Below are positions 51,631-59,235 of a DNA stretch of 62,144 nt, piece after piece (within the stretch, counting starts at the first letter, position 1; the number at the start of each line of letters is the position of its first letter). The DNA is from Pseudomonadota bacterium (GTDB taxonomy: Bacteria; Desulfobacterota; Desulfobulbia; Desulfobulbales; SURF-16). The stretch covers positions 1 to 62,144 of the forward strand of contig JAHIVT010000023.1 in the NCBI GenBank assembly GCA_018816555.1, given 5' to 3'. The position numbers were made by a program, and so were the translations under genes. Under the pieces are notes generated by a model that was not told the origin of the DNA, made no database searches, and saw only the letters and a program-made list of their open reading frames with translations.

Positions 51631-52788
51631 CTATTTCAGCGGCGCGAATTTGCCGTCTTTTACGGTCAGCATGGTAAAGGCGTCAATGCCCAGTCCGCAG
51701 TGATCCTCCGCAGTAAAATTAAACTCGCCGGCTGTACCGTAAAAACCCTTGATATTCTCTATGGCGTCCCGGATCTTTTTCGGGTCGGTGCCGGCGGTTT
51801 CAATGGCCTGCTTGAGGATCAGCATGGCATCATAGGCATGACCGCCAAAGGTGCTGACGTTTTCCCCGTATTTCGTCTCATAGTCGGTCTTGTATTTCAG
51901 CAGGAAATCCTTCTGCGGTCCGGGAGGGAGGCTTGCGGCGATCATCAGCCGGCTGGCGGGGAAGATGATCCCCTCGGCTGCGGCTCCGGCTGCTTCCACA
52001 TATTTGATATTGGCAAAGCCGTGGCTCTGGAAGATGGGGATATTCCAGCCGGCCTGGCGGATGTTTTTGGCGATGATGGACTGGGCCGGCACAATGGACC
52101 AGTTGACCACTGCCTGCACCTGGGGATTGGCTTTGATCTTGGCCACCAGGGAGGTTAAATCCGTGGCGCTCTTATCATAGGTTTCGTTTTCGACAATTTT
52201 AATACCGTATTCCGGGGCAATCTTTACCATCTGGTCTTTGCCGGCCTTGCCGAAACCCGTGTTGCCGGTGAGCACCGCGATGCTGGTGATGGACATCTCG
52301 TTCATGGTCATGAAAATCCGGCGGGCGGCGAAGCTGTCCGTGGGCGCGGTTTTAAAGACAAAGGGGGTGACCGGTTTGACGATGAGTTCGGCCGAGGCGC
52401 AGGAAATGAGAATAACACCGGCATCTTCACATATTTTCTTTATTTTCAGGGTTTCGCCACTGGTTGAAGGTCCGATGATGGCAAAAACCTTTTCTTCCTC
52501 GATGAGCTGGCGGGCAAAGGAGACGGCTTTTTCCGGGGTGCCGCCGGAGTCGCGGAAGATAAGTTGCACCTGGTTGCCGCTGATGCCGCCGGCGCCGTTT
52601 ATTTCATTTTCAAGCAAGCGGAGTGAACGAACCGCAGGTCCGCCGAGAAAGGAGGCCGGGCCGGTTTCAGCCAGAATGACCCCGATTTTCAGCTGGTCGG
52701 CAGAGGCCGGCGTTGGTGTCAGGAAAAAGAGAGCCAGCAACACCACCTGAAACAAAAGCATGAATCCCGAATGTGCAAATTTTTTCAC
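51631..52788 (-). CDS. Branched-chain amino-acid-type ABC transporter substrate-binding protein
   Basis: 385 residues. A signal peptide covers about residues 1-30 (MLLFQVVLLALFFLTPTPAS). The Peripla_BP_6/LivK fold follows: LKIGVILAETGPASFLGGPA, FAIIGPSTSGETLKI, then TSIAVLTGNTGFGKAGKDQM and FGGHAYDAMLILKQAIETAG. It would bind an amino acid or related small acid in the periplasm. No permease or ATPase genes are beside it, so its transporter partners are elsewhere or it acts as a sensor. GGAGGAAATTTCGTG lies just upstream of the start region. Confidence 0.93.
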   Translation of the reverse strand: MKKFAHSGFMLLFQVVLLALFFLTPTPASADQLKIGVILAETGPASFLGGPAVRSLRLLENEINGAGGISGNQVQLIFRDSGGTPEKAVSFARQLIEEEKVFAIIGPSTSGETLKIKKICEDAGVILISCASAELIVKPVTPFVFKTAPTDSFAARRIFMTMNEMSITSIAVLTGNTGFGKAGKDQMVKIAPEYGIKIVENETYDKSATDLTSLVAKIKANPQVQAVVNWSIVPAQSIIAKNIRQAGWNIPIFQSHGFANIKYVEAAGAAAEGIIFPASRLMIAASLPPGPQKDFLLKYKTDYETKYGENVSTFGGHAYDAMLILKQAIETAGTDPKKIRDAIENIKGFYGTAGEFNFTAEDHCGLGIDAFTMLTVKDGKFAPLK

Positions 52789-52948
52789 GAAATTTCCTCC
52801 CCGTGCGCTTTGAGTTGATTTGATACCCTATGTTTTACGCAAAAGTTGACGAATCGGTATTTTTACCTATGCGACATGGGGTGTCAATGATTTTTATCAA
52901 TAAGATTTGGCCATTATTTGCCGCATGATCAATACGGGTAAAGGGGGG

Positions 52949-53746
52949 TTAGAACAGGCTGACCAGCATGCGGGTGCCCACGATGTAAAGCAGGACGGCA
53001 AAGATGCGCTTCAGCCGCTGCACCGGCAGGCTGTGGGCCAGCCGGACGCCAAGGGGTGCGGTGAGGACACTGGTGACGATGAGTCCTGCCAGGGCGGGCA
53101 GATAGACGTAGCCCAGCGCATATTGTGGGAGATTGGCGGTTTGCAGCCCGTTATAAATGTATCCGGCCGTACCGGCGATGGCAATGGGGAAGCCGATGGC
53201 AGCCGAGGTGCCGATGGCCTCATGCACCGGAATATTGCACCAGGTCATAAAGGGCACGGACAGGGTGCCGCCGCCGATGCCCACCATGCTGGAGAACGCG
53301 CCGATCACATTGCCCACGCCGAACATGCCCATTGGGCCGGGAAGCTGGCGGGAGGGTTTGGGCTTTTTGTTCAAGAGCATCTGGCTGGCCACATAGAAAA
53401 GAAAGATGACGAAAAAAACCTTGAGGAAGTTGGTGGACATGCGGGCCGCCAAGCAGGAACCGATAAATGTTCCCAGAAAGATGCCGAGCACGATGCGGCG
53501 CACCACGATCCAGTGCACCGCGCCCCTTTTGTGGTGAGCCCAGAAACTTGATACCGAGGTGAAGATGATGCTGGCCATGGAGGTCCCCAGGGCCAGATGC
53601 ATGATCTGTTCATTGGGGATCTGCTGCCAGGTGAAGCAGAAGACCAGCATGGGGACGATGACCAGTCCGCCGCCGATGCCGAGTAGTCCGGCCAGGACTC
53701 CTGAAACCGCGCCAACCAGTGAGTAGGTGAGAAGGATAGTAATCAT
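52949..53746 (-). CDS. TauE/SafE family anion exporter
   Basis: 265 residues with about eight membrane helices. Two internally related halves each carry the family box: VLAGLLGIGGGLVIVPMLVF near the N-terminus and FSSMVGIGGGTLSVPFMTW near residue 155. This family exports sulfite, sulfoacetate or similar anions. The GntR/FadR-type regulator gene lies upstream on the same strand, with its stop 205 bases away, a gap filled by a CACAGAG-type repeat. Control of the exporter by that regulator is plausible. The substrate cannot be read from sequence. Confidence 0.93.
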   Translation of the reverse strand: MITILLTYSLVGAVSGVLAGLLGIGGGLVIVPMLVFCFTWQQIPNEQIMHLALGTSMASIIFTSVSSFWAHHKRGAVHWIVVRRIVLGIFLGTFIGSCLAARMSTNFLKVFFVIFLFYVASQMLLNKKPKPSRQLPGPMGMFGVGNVIGAFSSMVGIGGGTLSVPFMTWCNIPVHEAIGTSAAIGFPIAIAGTAGYIYNGLQTANLPQYALGYVYLPALAGLIVTSVLTAPLGVRLAHSLPVQRLKRIFAVLLYIVGTRMLVSLF

Positions 53747-53833
53747 GAAGTTCCTCCAGGGTTAATGTAGTTTTCTTAAGGTTCAGCTGATGGCTTCGTA
53801 TTTATTCTCGTTGAGGGTAAAAAGTCTATTTTT

Positions 53834-53911
53834 AACCACAGAGCTCACAGAGATTACAGGCAAAAAAAATATTTTATTACAGTAAGTTAGCTCTTTGATC
53901 TCCGTGGTGGA
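53834..53911. repeat. Dispersed CACAGAG-type hairpin repeat, copy 2
   Basis: CCACAGAGCTCACAGAGATTAC, interrupted by an AT-rich centre, is followed by TAGCTCTTTGATCTCC and GTGGTGG. It aligns with copy 1 at 13288-13369 in order and spacing. It sits between the exporter gene and its regulator. Confidence 0.65.
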
Positions 53912-53951
53912 TTTGCAGTTATAGAAAGTCCTGCAGCCTTTGTAGATATTT

Positions 53952-54650
53952 TCATTCATCGCCATAAACGGACTGTTTCACCTTTTTCAGGTGGCCCTTC
54001 ATGGCCAGGCAGGCACCGTCTTCATCGTGTTTTTCCAGGGCATTGATGATGTCAATATGGGATCTGACCGAAGCCGTGCGCCGGGCCTCGCTCTGGAGAA
54101 ACTCGGAGCGGGTCTCAAGCAGAATGGAGTTAAGCAGTTTGACCACCTCAAGCAGCACCATATTCCTGGATGCCTCGGCCAGCAGGAGATGAAACTCCAT
54201 ATCCAGTTCAGCGATGTCTTCACCTGCAACGTTCTTTCGCTCCTGCTCAAAAATCAGTATTTTGAGGCGGGTCAGTTCATCCGTTGTGATATGGCGGGCG
54301 GCCAGGGCGGCGATCTGGGGCTCGATCATCTGTCTGAATTCGAATATGTCGCGCAAGCGGTTTTTCTGCACCTGGATGGCCTGGGCCAGGGACGACACCA
54401 GGGCCGAATCGTCGGGGGGGCAGATATAGTTGCCGTCTCCACGTCTGCTTTCCAGTACTTTTTTTTCCGTCAGGGCTCGGAGCGCTTCCCGGACACAGTT
54501 TCTGCTGACTTTGAAGGTCTGGGCAAGAGTCCGTTCAGGCGGCAGTTTGTCGCCGGCCTTCAGCTCGCCCCGGAGGATGAGCTGCTGGATCTGGTCCACG
54601 ATCTCTTCGTACAGGCGTTTTGCCTGCTCAGGGGCTGGGTCTTTTTTCAT
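53952..54650 (-). CDS. GntR/FadR-family transcriptional regulator
   Basis: 232 residues from the ATG at 54650; a TTG four codons upstream is in frame but less likely. An N-terminal winged helix (LILRGELKAGDKLPPERTLA with VSRNCVREALRALTEKKVLE) is followed by an FCD-type helical domain with FEFRQMIEPQIAALAARHIT, DMEFHLLLAEAS and a closing HIDIINALEKHDEDGACLAM, containing candidate metal-binding residues. Such regulators usually sense organic acids. Two operator-like sites lie directly upstream, so it autoregulates. It probably controls the downstream exporter. Confidence 0.92.
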   Translation of the reverse strand: MKKDPAPEQAKRLYEEIVDQIQQLILRGELKAGDKLPPERTLAQTFKVSRNCVREALRALTEKKVLESRRGDGNYICPPDDSALVSSLAQAIQVQKNRLRDIFEFRQMIEPQIAALAARHITTDELTRLKILIFEQERKNVAGEDIAELDMEFHLLLAEASRNMVLLEVVKLLNSILLETRSEFLQSEARRTASVRSHIDIINALEKHDEDGACLAMKGHLKKVKQSVYGDE

Positions 54651-54660
54651 AAAAATAGTC

Positions 54661-54675
54661 AAGGTAGTACCAATT
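54661..54675. promoter_or_regulatory. GntR/FadR-type operator 1
   Basis: AAGGTAGTACCAATT holds GGTA-G-TACC, matching the TGGTnnnACCA core of FadR-subfamily operators. It lies 11 bases upstream of the regulator ATG. Confidence 0.55.
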
Positions 54676-54690
54676 TGTTAAAATAGCATT

Positions 54691-54705
54691 ATTGGTACTA
54701 CCAAT
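54691..54705. promoter_or_regulatory. GntR/FadR-type operator 2
   Basis: ATTGGTACTACCAAT is a near-perfect palindrome (TTGGT, three-base centre, ACCAA) of the FadR/LldR type. It is 30 bp, about three helical turns, from operator 1. It falls between a TTGATA-like -35 and a TATTTT-like -10 on the minus strand, so binding would block transcription. Confidence 0.65.
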
Positions 54706-54797
54706 ATCAATTTGACAGGGAAATTGCAAGGGAAAAATGTGGGCGATTTATTTTGCCGGCGAGTCCGGGTGGAGGGAGATTAAAAGAGCGGTCTGTT

Positions 54798-54980
54798 TTA
54801 TTTTTTTACAAAAAGCTGGCATTCCATGCCCGAGCTGTCAAAGACAACCTGGCGCGGGATTTTTTTTGATTTGAAGCCCATGGCCCGGCAACCATAGGGG
54901 CGGGATGATTCATGGGTGATAAAAAAATTGCGGCAGGCAAAACAGTTTGGCCGATTCTGCGGGTTCTGCTGTGTGGTCAT
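54798..54980 (-). CDS. Small Cys-rich protein of the mini-activase cluster, 60 aa
   Basis: 60 residues. It has CFACRNFFITHESSRPYGCR, then AMGFKSKKIPRQVV and SSGMECQLF. Four cysteines in a C-x2-C then C, C order could bind zinc or an iron-sulfur cluster. The PYGCRAMGFKS section is a recurring pattern of a conserved small-protein family known to me only as hypothetical. The ATG overlaps the end of the activase-like gene by four bases (ATGA), so it is part of that operon. Confidence 0.83.
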   Translation of the reverse strand: MTTQQNPQNRPNCFACRNFFITHESSRPYGCRAMGFKSKKIPRQVVFDSSGMECQLFVKK

Positions 54981-55642
54981 AGGGCAATTGACAGGTGCTC
55001 TCTGGCGGTTTTTTCCAGGCCTTTAATGAGAACGTAGCGGCCCAGGGTGATTATGTTACAGGGAAAACTGCCGACAAAAAGGGGATTATCACACAGGCCA
55101 CCGGACAGGTAAAGGGTGTCGGGGGAGCCGCTGAAACGATAGGCGTTGAGGGCGATGCCCTTGACAAAGCGGGCAACCGCCTCCGCCTCGCTGATGCCGG
55201 ATGTCACGGCGTCAAAGATGTGGCTCATGCCCAGGACGCCGCAGGTGATGGAAAAGGTTCGGTCCGGCACCGCCAGTGTGTCGTAGTCGAGATTGTAATA
55301 TTTTTCCAGCAGTTCGATGGTAAAACCCATTGAGGCCCCGCATTCACTGTTCCAGCCCATGTCGGCCAGCTTGCCGTGGCGGTAGGAGACATACTTGATG
55401 TCCCGGCTGCCGCAGTCGAGCAGCACATAATCCGGGGCGGCGATCAGTTCCTCGCCGCCTCTGGCCAGGGCGGTCAGTTCGTTTACATAACGGTCGCTGA
55501 AGCGTTTGCCGTTGTGGCCGGTGGCAAGATCCACCCGTAAATTCTTCGGCAGGTCCTTGGTGGCGATAAGGTAAGGGTGCCCGACCGACTCGGAAAGTTC
55601 ACGGAACTTGCAGTAAGAGGTGCCGAAATCAGCGAGAAGCAT
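54977..55642 (-). CDS. Compact BadF/ASKHA-type activase-like protein
   Basis: 221 residues, shorter than the usual 250-270-residue activases. LLADFGTSYCKFRE replaces the phosphate-1 loop. VLLDCGSRDIKYV matches the EIGGQDxKxI box, NSECGASMGFTIELLEKYY the NxxCAAGTGxFL cluster-binding box, and LYLSGGLCDNPLFV the adenosine box. The retained Cys suggests a bridging [4Fe-4S] cluster. It starts in an overlap with the 261-aa gene and ends in an overlap with the 60-aa gene. An ATP-driven electron injector for a new partner is inferred. Confidence 0.88.
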   Translation of the reverse strand: MLLADFGTSYCKFRELSESVGHPYLIATKDLPKNLRVDLATGHNGKRFSDRYVNELTALARGGEELIAAPDYVLLDCGSRDIKYVSYRHGKLADMGWNSECGASMGFTIELLEKYYNLDYDTLAVPDRTFSITCGVLGMSHIFDAVTSGISEAEAVARFVKGIALNAYRFSGSPDTLYLSGGLCDNPLFVGSFPCNIITLGRYVLIKGLEKTAREHLSIAL

Positions 55643-56414
55643 GGTCGACTCCGGAAAGCTCGAGAAAGGCCTGGATTTTTGCCTGGGTGCTGCTGCTGCA
55701 GGTCACATCCACATCAAGAAAAAGGCCACGGGGATGTTTGGCGGCCAGAAATTTTGCCAGGGCGGTTTTGGCGCAGAAGGACTGGGCAAAGAATATGGTG
55801 GGCACATCGGCGTTAAATATTTCTTCAAGCTCCACGTCGGCCGGGGTTTTGTTTTCCATGCAGCGGGTCCAGCCGTAGATATGGGTGGTGTCCGGGAAGA
55901 GGGTGAGCAGGGAGAAGTCCCTGGGCGGCACCCCCCAGAAGCCGGCGGTGGGCTTACATGGCGGGAATTTTTCCGGCTGATAGGGCGCGGCGCTCTGCAC
56001 GCCAGCGGTAATTCTTTTGAATTTCTCCAGGAGACTCATCCTGGTCTCGCACAGCGGATGGCCGAAAGGGACATCGTCCTCGTTACGGGTACGGATAACC
56101 GGGATGTTCAGCATGTCCTGCAGCACGGTTGACACGTGGAGCGCGCAGTCGCATTTCCCCGGCCCCACATCGATGACGATCATGTCAAGTTCCAGATGCA
56201 GGGCATTGAGCACCGCGGTGCGCAGGATGGCGCAATAGACTCTGGGCAGAAAGGGGGCGGTCACTTCCATGTCCGTGTTGACCTGGGGTTCATCCAGATC
56301 ATGGATATGCGCTCCCAGGCTGTTCAGTCTGCCGATGACTGCCAGGGGCGGAATGCCGACAATGCCGACGCGGCTGTCAGGCCGCAGCTGGGCAAATGGA
56401 TTTTCCTGTTTCAC
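55629..56414 (-). CDS. Partner of the compact activase (HgdB-like, uncharacterised)
   Basis: 261 residues, no family named with confidence. Features include SRVGIVGIPPLAVIGRLNSL, MIVIDVGPGKCDCALHVSTV, a Cys-rich middle (PFGHPLCETRMSL, PCKPTAG) and TIFFAQSFCAKTALAKFLAA. The order loosely recalls 2-hydroxyacyl-CoA dehydratase subunits, which carry a [4Fe-4S] cluster. The GTG start at 56414 has GAGGAA close upstream. It overlaps the activase gene by 14 bases, so the two products are probably made in equal amounts and act together. Confidence 0.84.
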   Translation of the reverse strand: MKQENPFAQLRPDSRVGIVGIPPLAVIGRLNSLGAHIHDLDEPQVNTDMEVTAPFLPRVYCAILRTAVLNALHLELDMIVIDVGPGKCDCALHVSTVLQDMLNIPVIRTRNEDDVPFGHPLCETRMSLLEKFKRITAGVQSAAPYQPEKFPPCKPTAGFWGVPPRDFSLLTLFPDTTHIYGWTRCMENKTPADVELEEIFNADVPTIFFAQSFCAKTALAKFLAAKHPRGLFLDVDVTCSSSTQAKIQAFLELSGVDHASR

Positions 56415-56442
56415 TTCCTCGTTCTCAAAATTACACAGAGTT

Positions 56443-57528
56443 TTATATTCTATTCATCCGCCACAGCAGAATGAGTCCGGTCACGGTCAGGATAACATGG
56501 ATGGACCAGGATGCAACAATGGGATTGACATAGGCCGCCTGGGCCAGGGACTGGGTGACGTTCCACAGGGCCCAGGCAAAAAAGGCGAGCACGCAGCTGA
56601 TGGGAATGGTCATGGACAGGTCTCTGTTCCATTTGCGCTGCAGCGAGTGCATCAGCGGAATGGAGAGCAGCAGCAGCGGCACACCGAGAAAAATAAAGGA
56701 CAGACGCTGGTTGATTGCCACCATGCCTCGCCAGTCTCCCTGTTTGAGACTTGCCAGGGCCTTCTGGTGCAGTTCATAGAGGGAAAGTTCGGTGACCCGG
56801 TATTCCGGGACGAAAAAATCAGCCGGGGTGTCGGGCAGGGCATAATGGAGATCCTTGAACAGCTTGATGTCAAAGCTACCGTCCTGCCTGCTTGTTTTCA
56901 ACTGCCCGCGTTTAAAGGACCAGCCCTTGTCCGACCAGGAGGCCTTTGGGGCTGTAAGAAGCAAGGCCGGATACTGGCGGGTGGCATCCCAGGCCATATA
57001 GTTGAACTGGGTAAAATCGTTGTGTTTCGGGTTCGGCCGTTTGAAGGTGTAGATCCCTTCCTTGCCTCGGTAAAAGATGCGCCCCTTTCTGACAATGCCG
57101 TTGGCGACCTGCTCGTTGACCTCCTGATACCAGATTTCATTGGTTCTGGTATTGGTGCGGGGCAGAATCCACTGGGCAACAGCGATGGTCAGCAAGGTGA
57201 ACAGCAGGGAGGCGGCAATGATCGGTATAACGATACGCATGAGCGAAATGCCGCCGGCGTTGAGCGACATCAGTTCCCGGTTTTTGCTCAGCAGCCCCAG
57301 GGTGATAACCCCGGCCAGCAGAATGCATACCGGCGCCATCTGGTCGTAAATGAAGGGAATTTTGAGCAGAAAATAGGTCAGAGCCAGACCGATTGATTTG
57401 TCCATCTCGGTGAAGTTGTCAATCCGTTCAAAAAAATCGACCAGCAGATAGATGGCCACCAGCGAAGCAAGCACCAGCAGCAGATTCATGAAGAATTGTC
57501 TGAAAATATAGCGGTCAAGCAGTTTCAT
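56443..57528 (-). CDS. lptG: LPS export permease LptG
   Basis: 361 residues from the ATG at 57528, which overlaps the lptF stop by four bases (ATGA). The LptF/G family layout is present: KLLDRYIFRQFFMNLLLVLA at the N-terminus, two helices, then a periplasmic beta-jellyroll region (about residues 125-265) and a C-terminal membrane bundle with LGVPLLLLSIPLMHSLQRKW. With LptF and LptB it pulls lipopolysaccharide from the inner membrane toward the Lpt bridge. A longer frame up to 57846 overlaps lptF fully and is rejected. Confidence 0.93.
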   Translation of the reverse strand: MKLLDRYIFRQFFMNLLLVLASLVAIYLLVDFFERIDNFTEMDKSIGLALTYFLLKIPFIYDQMAPVCILLAGVITLGLLSKNRELMSLNAGGISLMRIVIPIIAASLLFTLLTIAVAQWILPRTNTRTNEIWYQEVNEQVANGIVRKGRIFYRGKEGIYTFKRPNPKHNDFTQFNYMAWDATRQYPALLLTAPKASWSDKGWSFKRGQLKTSRQDGSFDIKLFKDLHYALPDTPADFFVPEYRVTELSLYELHQKALASLKQGDWRGMVAINQRLSFIFLGVPLLLLSIPLMHSLQRKWNRDLSMTIPISCVLAFFAWALWNVTQSLAQAAYVNPIVASWSIHVILTVTGLILLWRMNRI

Positions 57529-58715
57529 GAAGTCTTCTTCTTTTTCGGTCTGGGCAGAATGCTCTGCATGCTGTGGATGATTCTGAGGAAAAAATCGATC
57601 AGGCTCAGCGTGCTTTCCCGGTTGGCAAAACGGAGAATATAGAGCGTCACCACGCCGAAGATAATATTGGGCAGCCACATGGTGACGGCTACGGGCAAGG
57701 GGCTGCTTTCGCTGTAGGATTTGACGGTGGTAAGAATGATATAATAACAGATGAAGATAATCAGTCCCAGGGGGACGCCGATTGAGCGCTGGCCCGGCCT
57801 GGTACGCAGGGCAAGGGGCAGACCGAGAATAGTCAGGATAAAGCATCCGCCGGGCAGCACCATGCGGAGATGGTATTCTATCAACTGCGAGATGCTCTCT
57901 GGAGATTTCCGCCCGTGGCTGGCCACGTAGTCCCTGATCTCCTGCTGGGTCATTTCGTTGTTGCTGATGGACTTCTTTCCCTCTTCATCATCCATGCCCG
58001 GTCCCTGCAGGGGAATATTAATACGGTAAGTGGCAAAGCTGATTGTCTGGGTGCGGTCCTCCTTGGCCAGGTGAATGGAGCCGTGGTCAAGCTGCAGGGT
58101 GAGCAGCAGGTTCGGCATGTCGGGAATCAGATAGCCGCTTTCCGCAACGATGGTGAGGGGATTTTTGCTGTCCCGGCTGTCGGCCACGTAAATACCCTGC
58201 CATGTCCCGGTTTCCGCATCCTTTTGATCAATATAGATCACCACATCCGGCAGACCGTCACTGAATTTCTTCTCCCGCAGTCCTTTGTCGATTTTCTCCT
58301 TGGCAAGTTGAAAAAAGAGTTTCTTCATGGCGGTGGTGCCGCTTGGAATCAGGGTAGTGGAGAAATAGCCGGTCAGCAGTGAAGTGCACAGGGCAAAAAA
58401 GACCACCGCCGGCAGCATGCGGTACAGACCGATGCCGGCCGCTTTTAAGGCGATCAGTTCATTGTCGTTGCCCATTCTGGTGAAACAGAGGATCACCCCC
58501 AGCATGCTGGCCATGGGAATGGCAAACAGGAAGAGATTGGGCACCATGTAAGCGCAGAGACGGATAAAGTCCGGCAGGTTGATGCCGAAGTTGATGATGA
58601 AGTCAAACAGGGGGAGGATGCGCCCGAGAAAGAGGATTGTCGTCAGAATAAGCAGGCTGGCAAAGAAGGGAGCCAGCGTCTCGGTGACCAGGTATGCGTA
58701 AAGTAACAGGGGCAA
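57525..58715 (-). CDS. lptF: LPS export permease LptF
   Basis: 396 residues. Membrane helices at the N-terminus (LLYAYLVTETLAPFFASLLI, LCAYMVPNLFLFAIPMASML) with the conserved DNELIALKAAGIGLYRM loop that contacts LptB. A periplasmic beta domain at about 130-265 has a GLPDVVIYIDQKDAET strand. A C-terminal bundle has PLALRTRPGQRSIGVPLGLI. The start is TTG at 58715 as no ATG is in frame upstream; the Shine-Dalgarno signal is weak. It is co-translated with lptG. Confidence 0.92.
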   Translation of the reverse strand: MPLLLYAYLVTETLAPFFASLLILTTILFLGRILPLFDFIINFGINLPDFIRLCAYMVPNLFLFAIPMASMLGVILCFTRMGNDNELIALKAAGIGLYRMLPAVVFFALCTSLLTGYFSTTLIPSGTTAMKKLFFQLAKEKIDKGLREKKFSDGLPDVVIYIDQKDAETGTWQGIYVADSRDSKNPLTIVAESGYLIPDMPNLLLTLQLDHGSIHLAKEDRTQTISFATYRINIPLQGPGMDDEEGKKSISNNEMTQQEIRDYVASHGRKSPESISQLIEYHLRMVLPGGCFILTILGLPLALRTRPGQRSIGVPLGLIIFICYYIILTTVKSYSESSPLPVAVTMWLPNIIFGVVTLYILRFANRESTLSLIDFFLRIIHSMQSILPRPKKKKTS

Positions 58716-58776
58716 TTCAATTATCCATTAACATGGCAAATATCTGTTGCGCGCTGAACGTCCTGCGAAGAAGCGC

Positions 58777-59145
58777 TCATCGCCTGGCCAGCATGAAGCC
58801 GAAAAACACCAGCAGGATGCCGGCTATATTGCTGATCAGCATATAGGTCAGCGCAGTCCTGTATTCCCCTACCTTCAGCAGCTGGGTTGTCTCCCGGGCA
58901 AAGGTTGAGAAGGTGGTGAATCCGCCCAGAAAGCCGGTGAAAAGAAAGAGTTTCCAGCTATCGGTCAATCGCGTCCCCTGGAAAAACGCCCAGAGATAGC
59001 CGATGAGAAACGAGCCGAGGAGATTCACCGCCAGGGTCCCGAAGGGAAAGGTCGGGGAGGAATTTCGCTGGATGACCACGAAAAGCAGGTAGCGGAATAC
59101 GGCGCCCAGTCCGCCGCCGGTCATTATTGCCAGAATTTTTGTCAT
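58777..59145 (-). CDS. crcB: Fluoride exporter CrcB/Fluc
   Basis: 122 residues with four membrane helices. The Fluc motifs GGGLGAVFRYLL, FGTLAVNLLGSFLIGYLWAF and FTGFLGGFTTFSTFARE are intact, including the conserved Asn and the Phe/Ser/Thr fluoride track (TTFSTF). It works as a dual-topology dimeric F- channel. No fluoride riboswitch was recognised in the 90 bases upstream. It is 61 bases ahead of lptF on the same strand. Confidence 0.95.
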   Translation of the reverse strand: MTKILAIMTGGGLGAVFRYLLFVVIQRNSSPTFPFGTLAVNLLGSFLIGYLWAFFQGTRLTDSWKLFLFTGFLGGFTTFSTFARETTQLLKVGEYRTALTYMLISNIAGILLVFFGFMLARR

Positions 59146-59235
59146 AAATATATTGAGCTAGTTGCTATTAGAGTGGTAAAAACATCTCAATTTATCATAT
59201 TTAACCATATCTAACACTTCTTTTCGAACCAGGAC

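Noticed and set aside
56269-57396. 375-codon plus-strand frame antisense to lptG
   Set aside because: lptG is conserved and translationally coupled to lptF; the antisense translation has no family features.
59146-59235. Fluoride riboswitch before crcB
   Set aside because: The upstream sequence lacks the conserved GGnGAUGG-type core and is too AT-rich.
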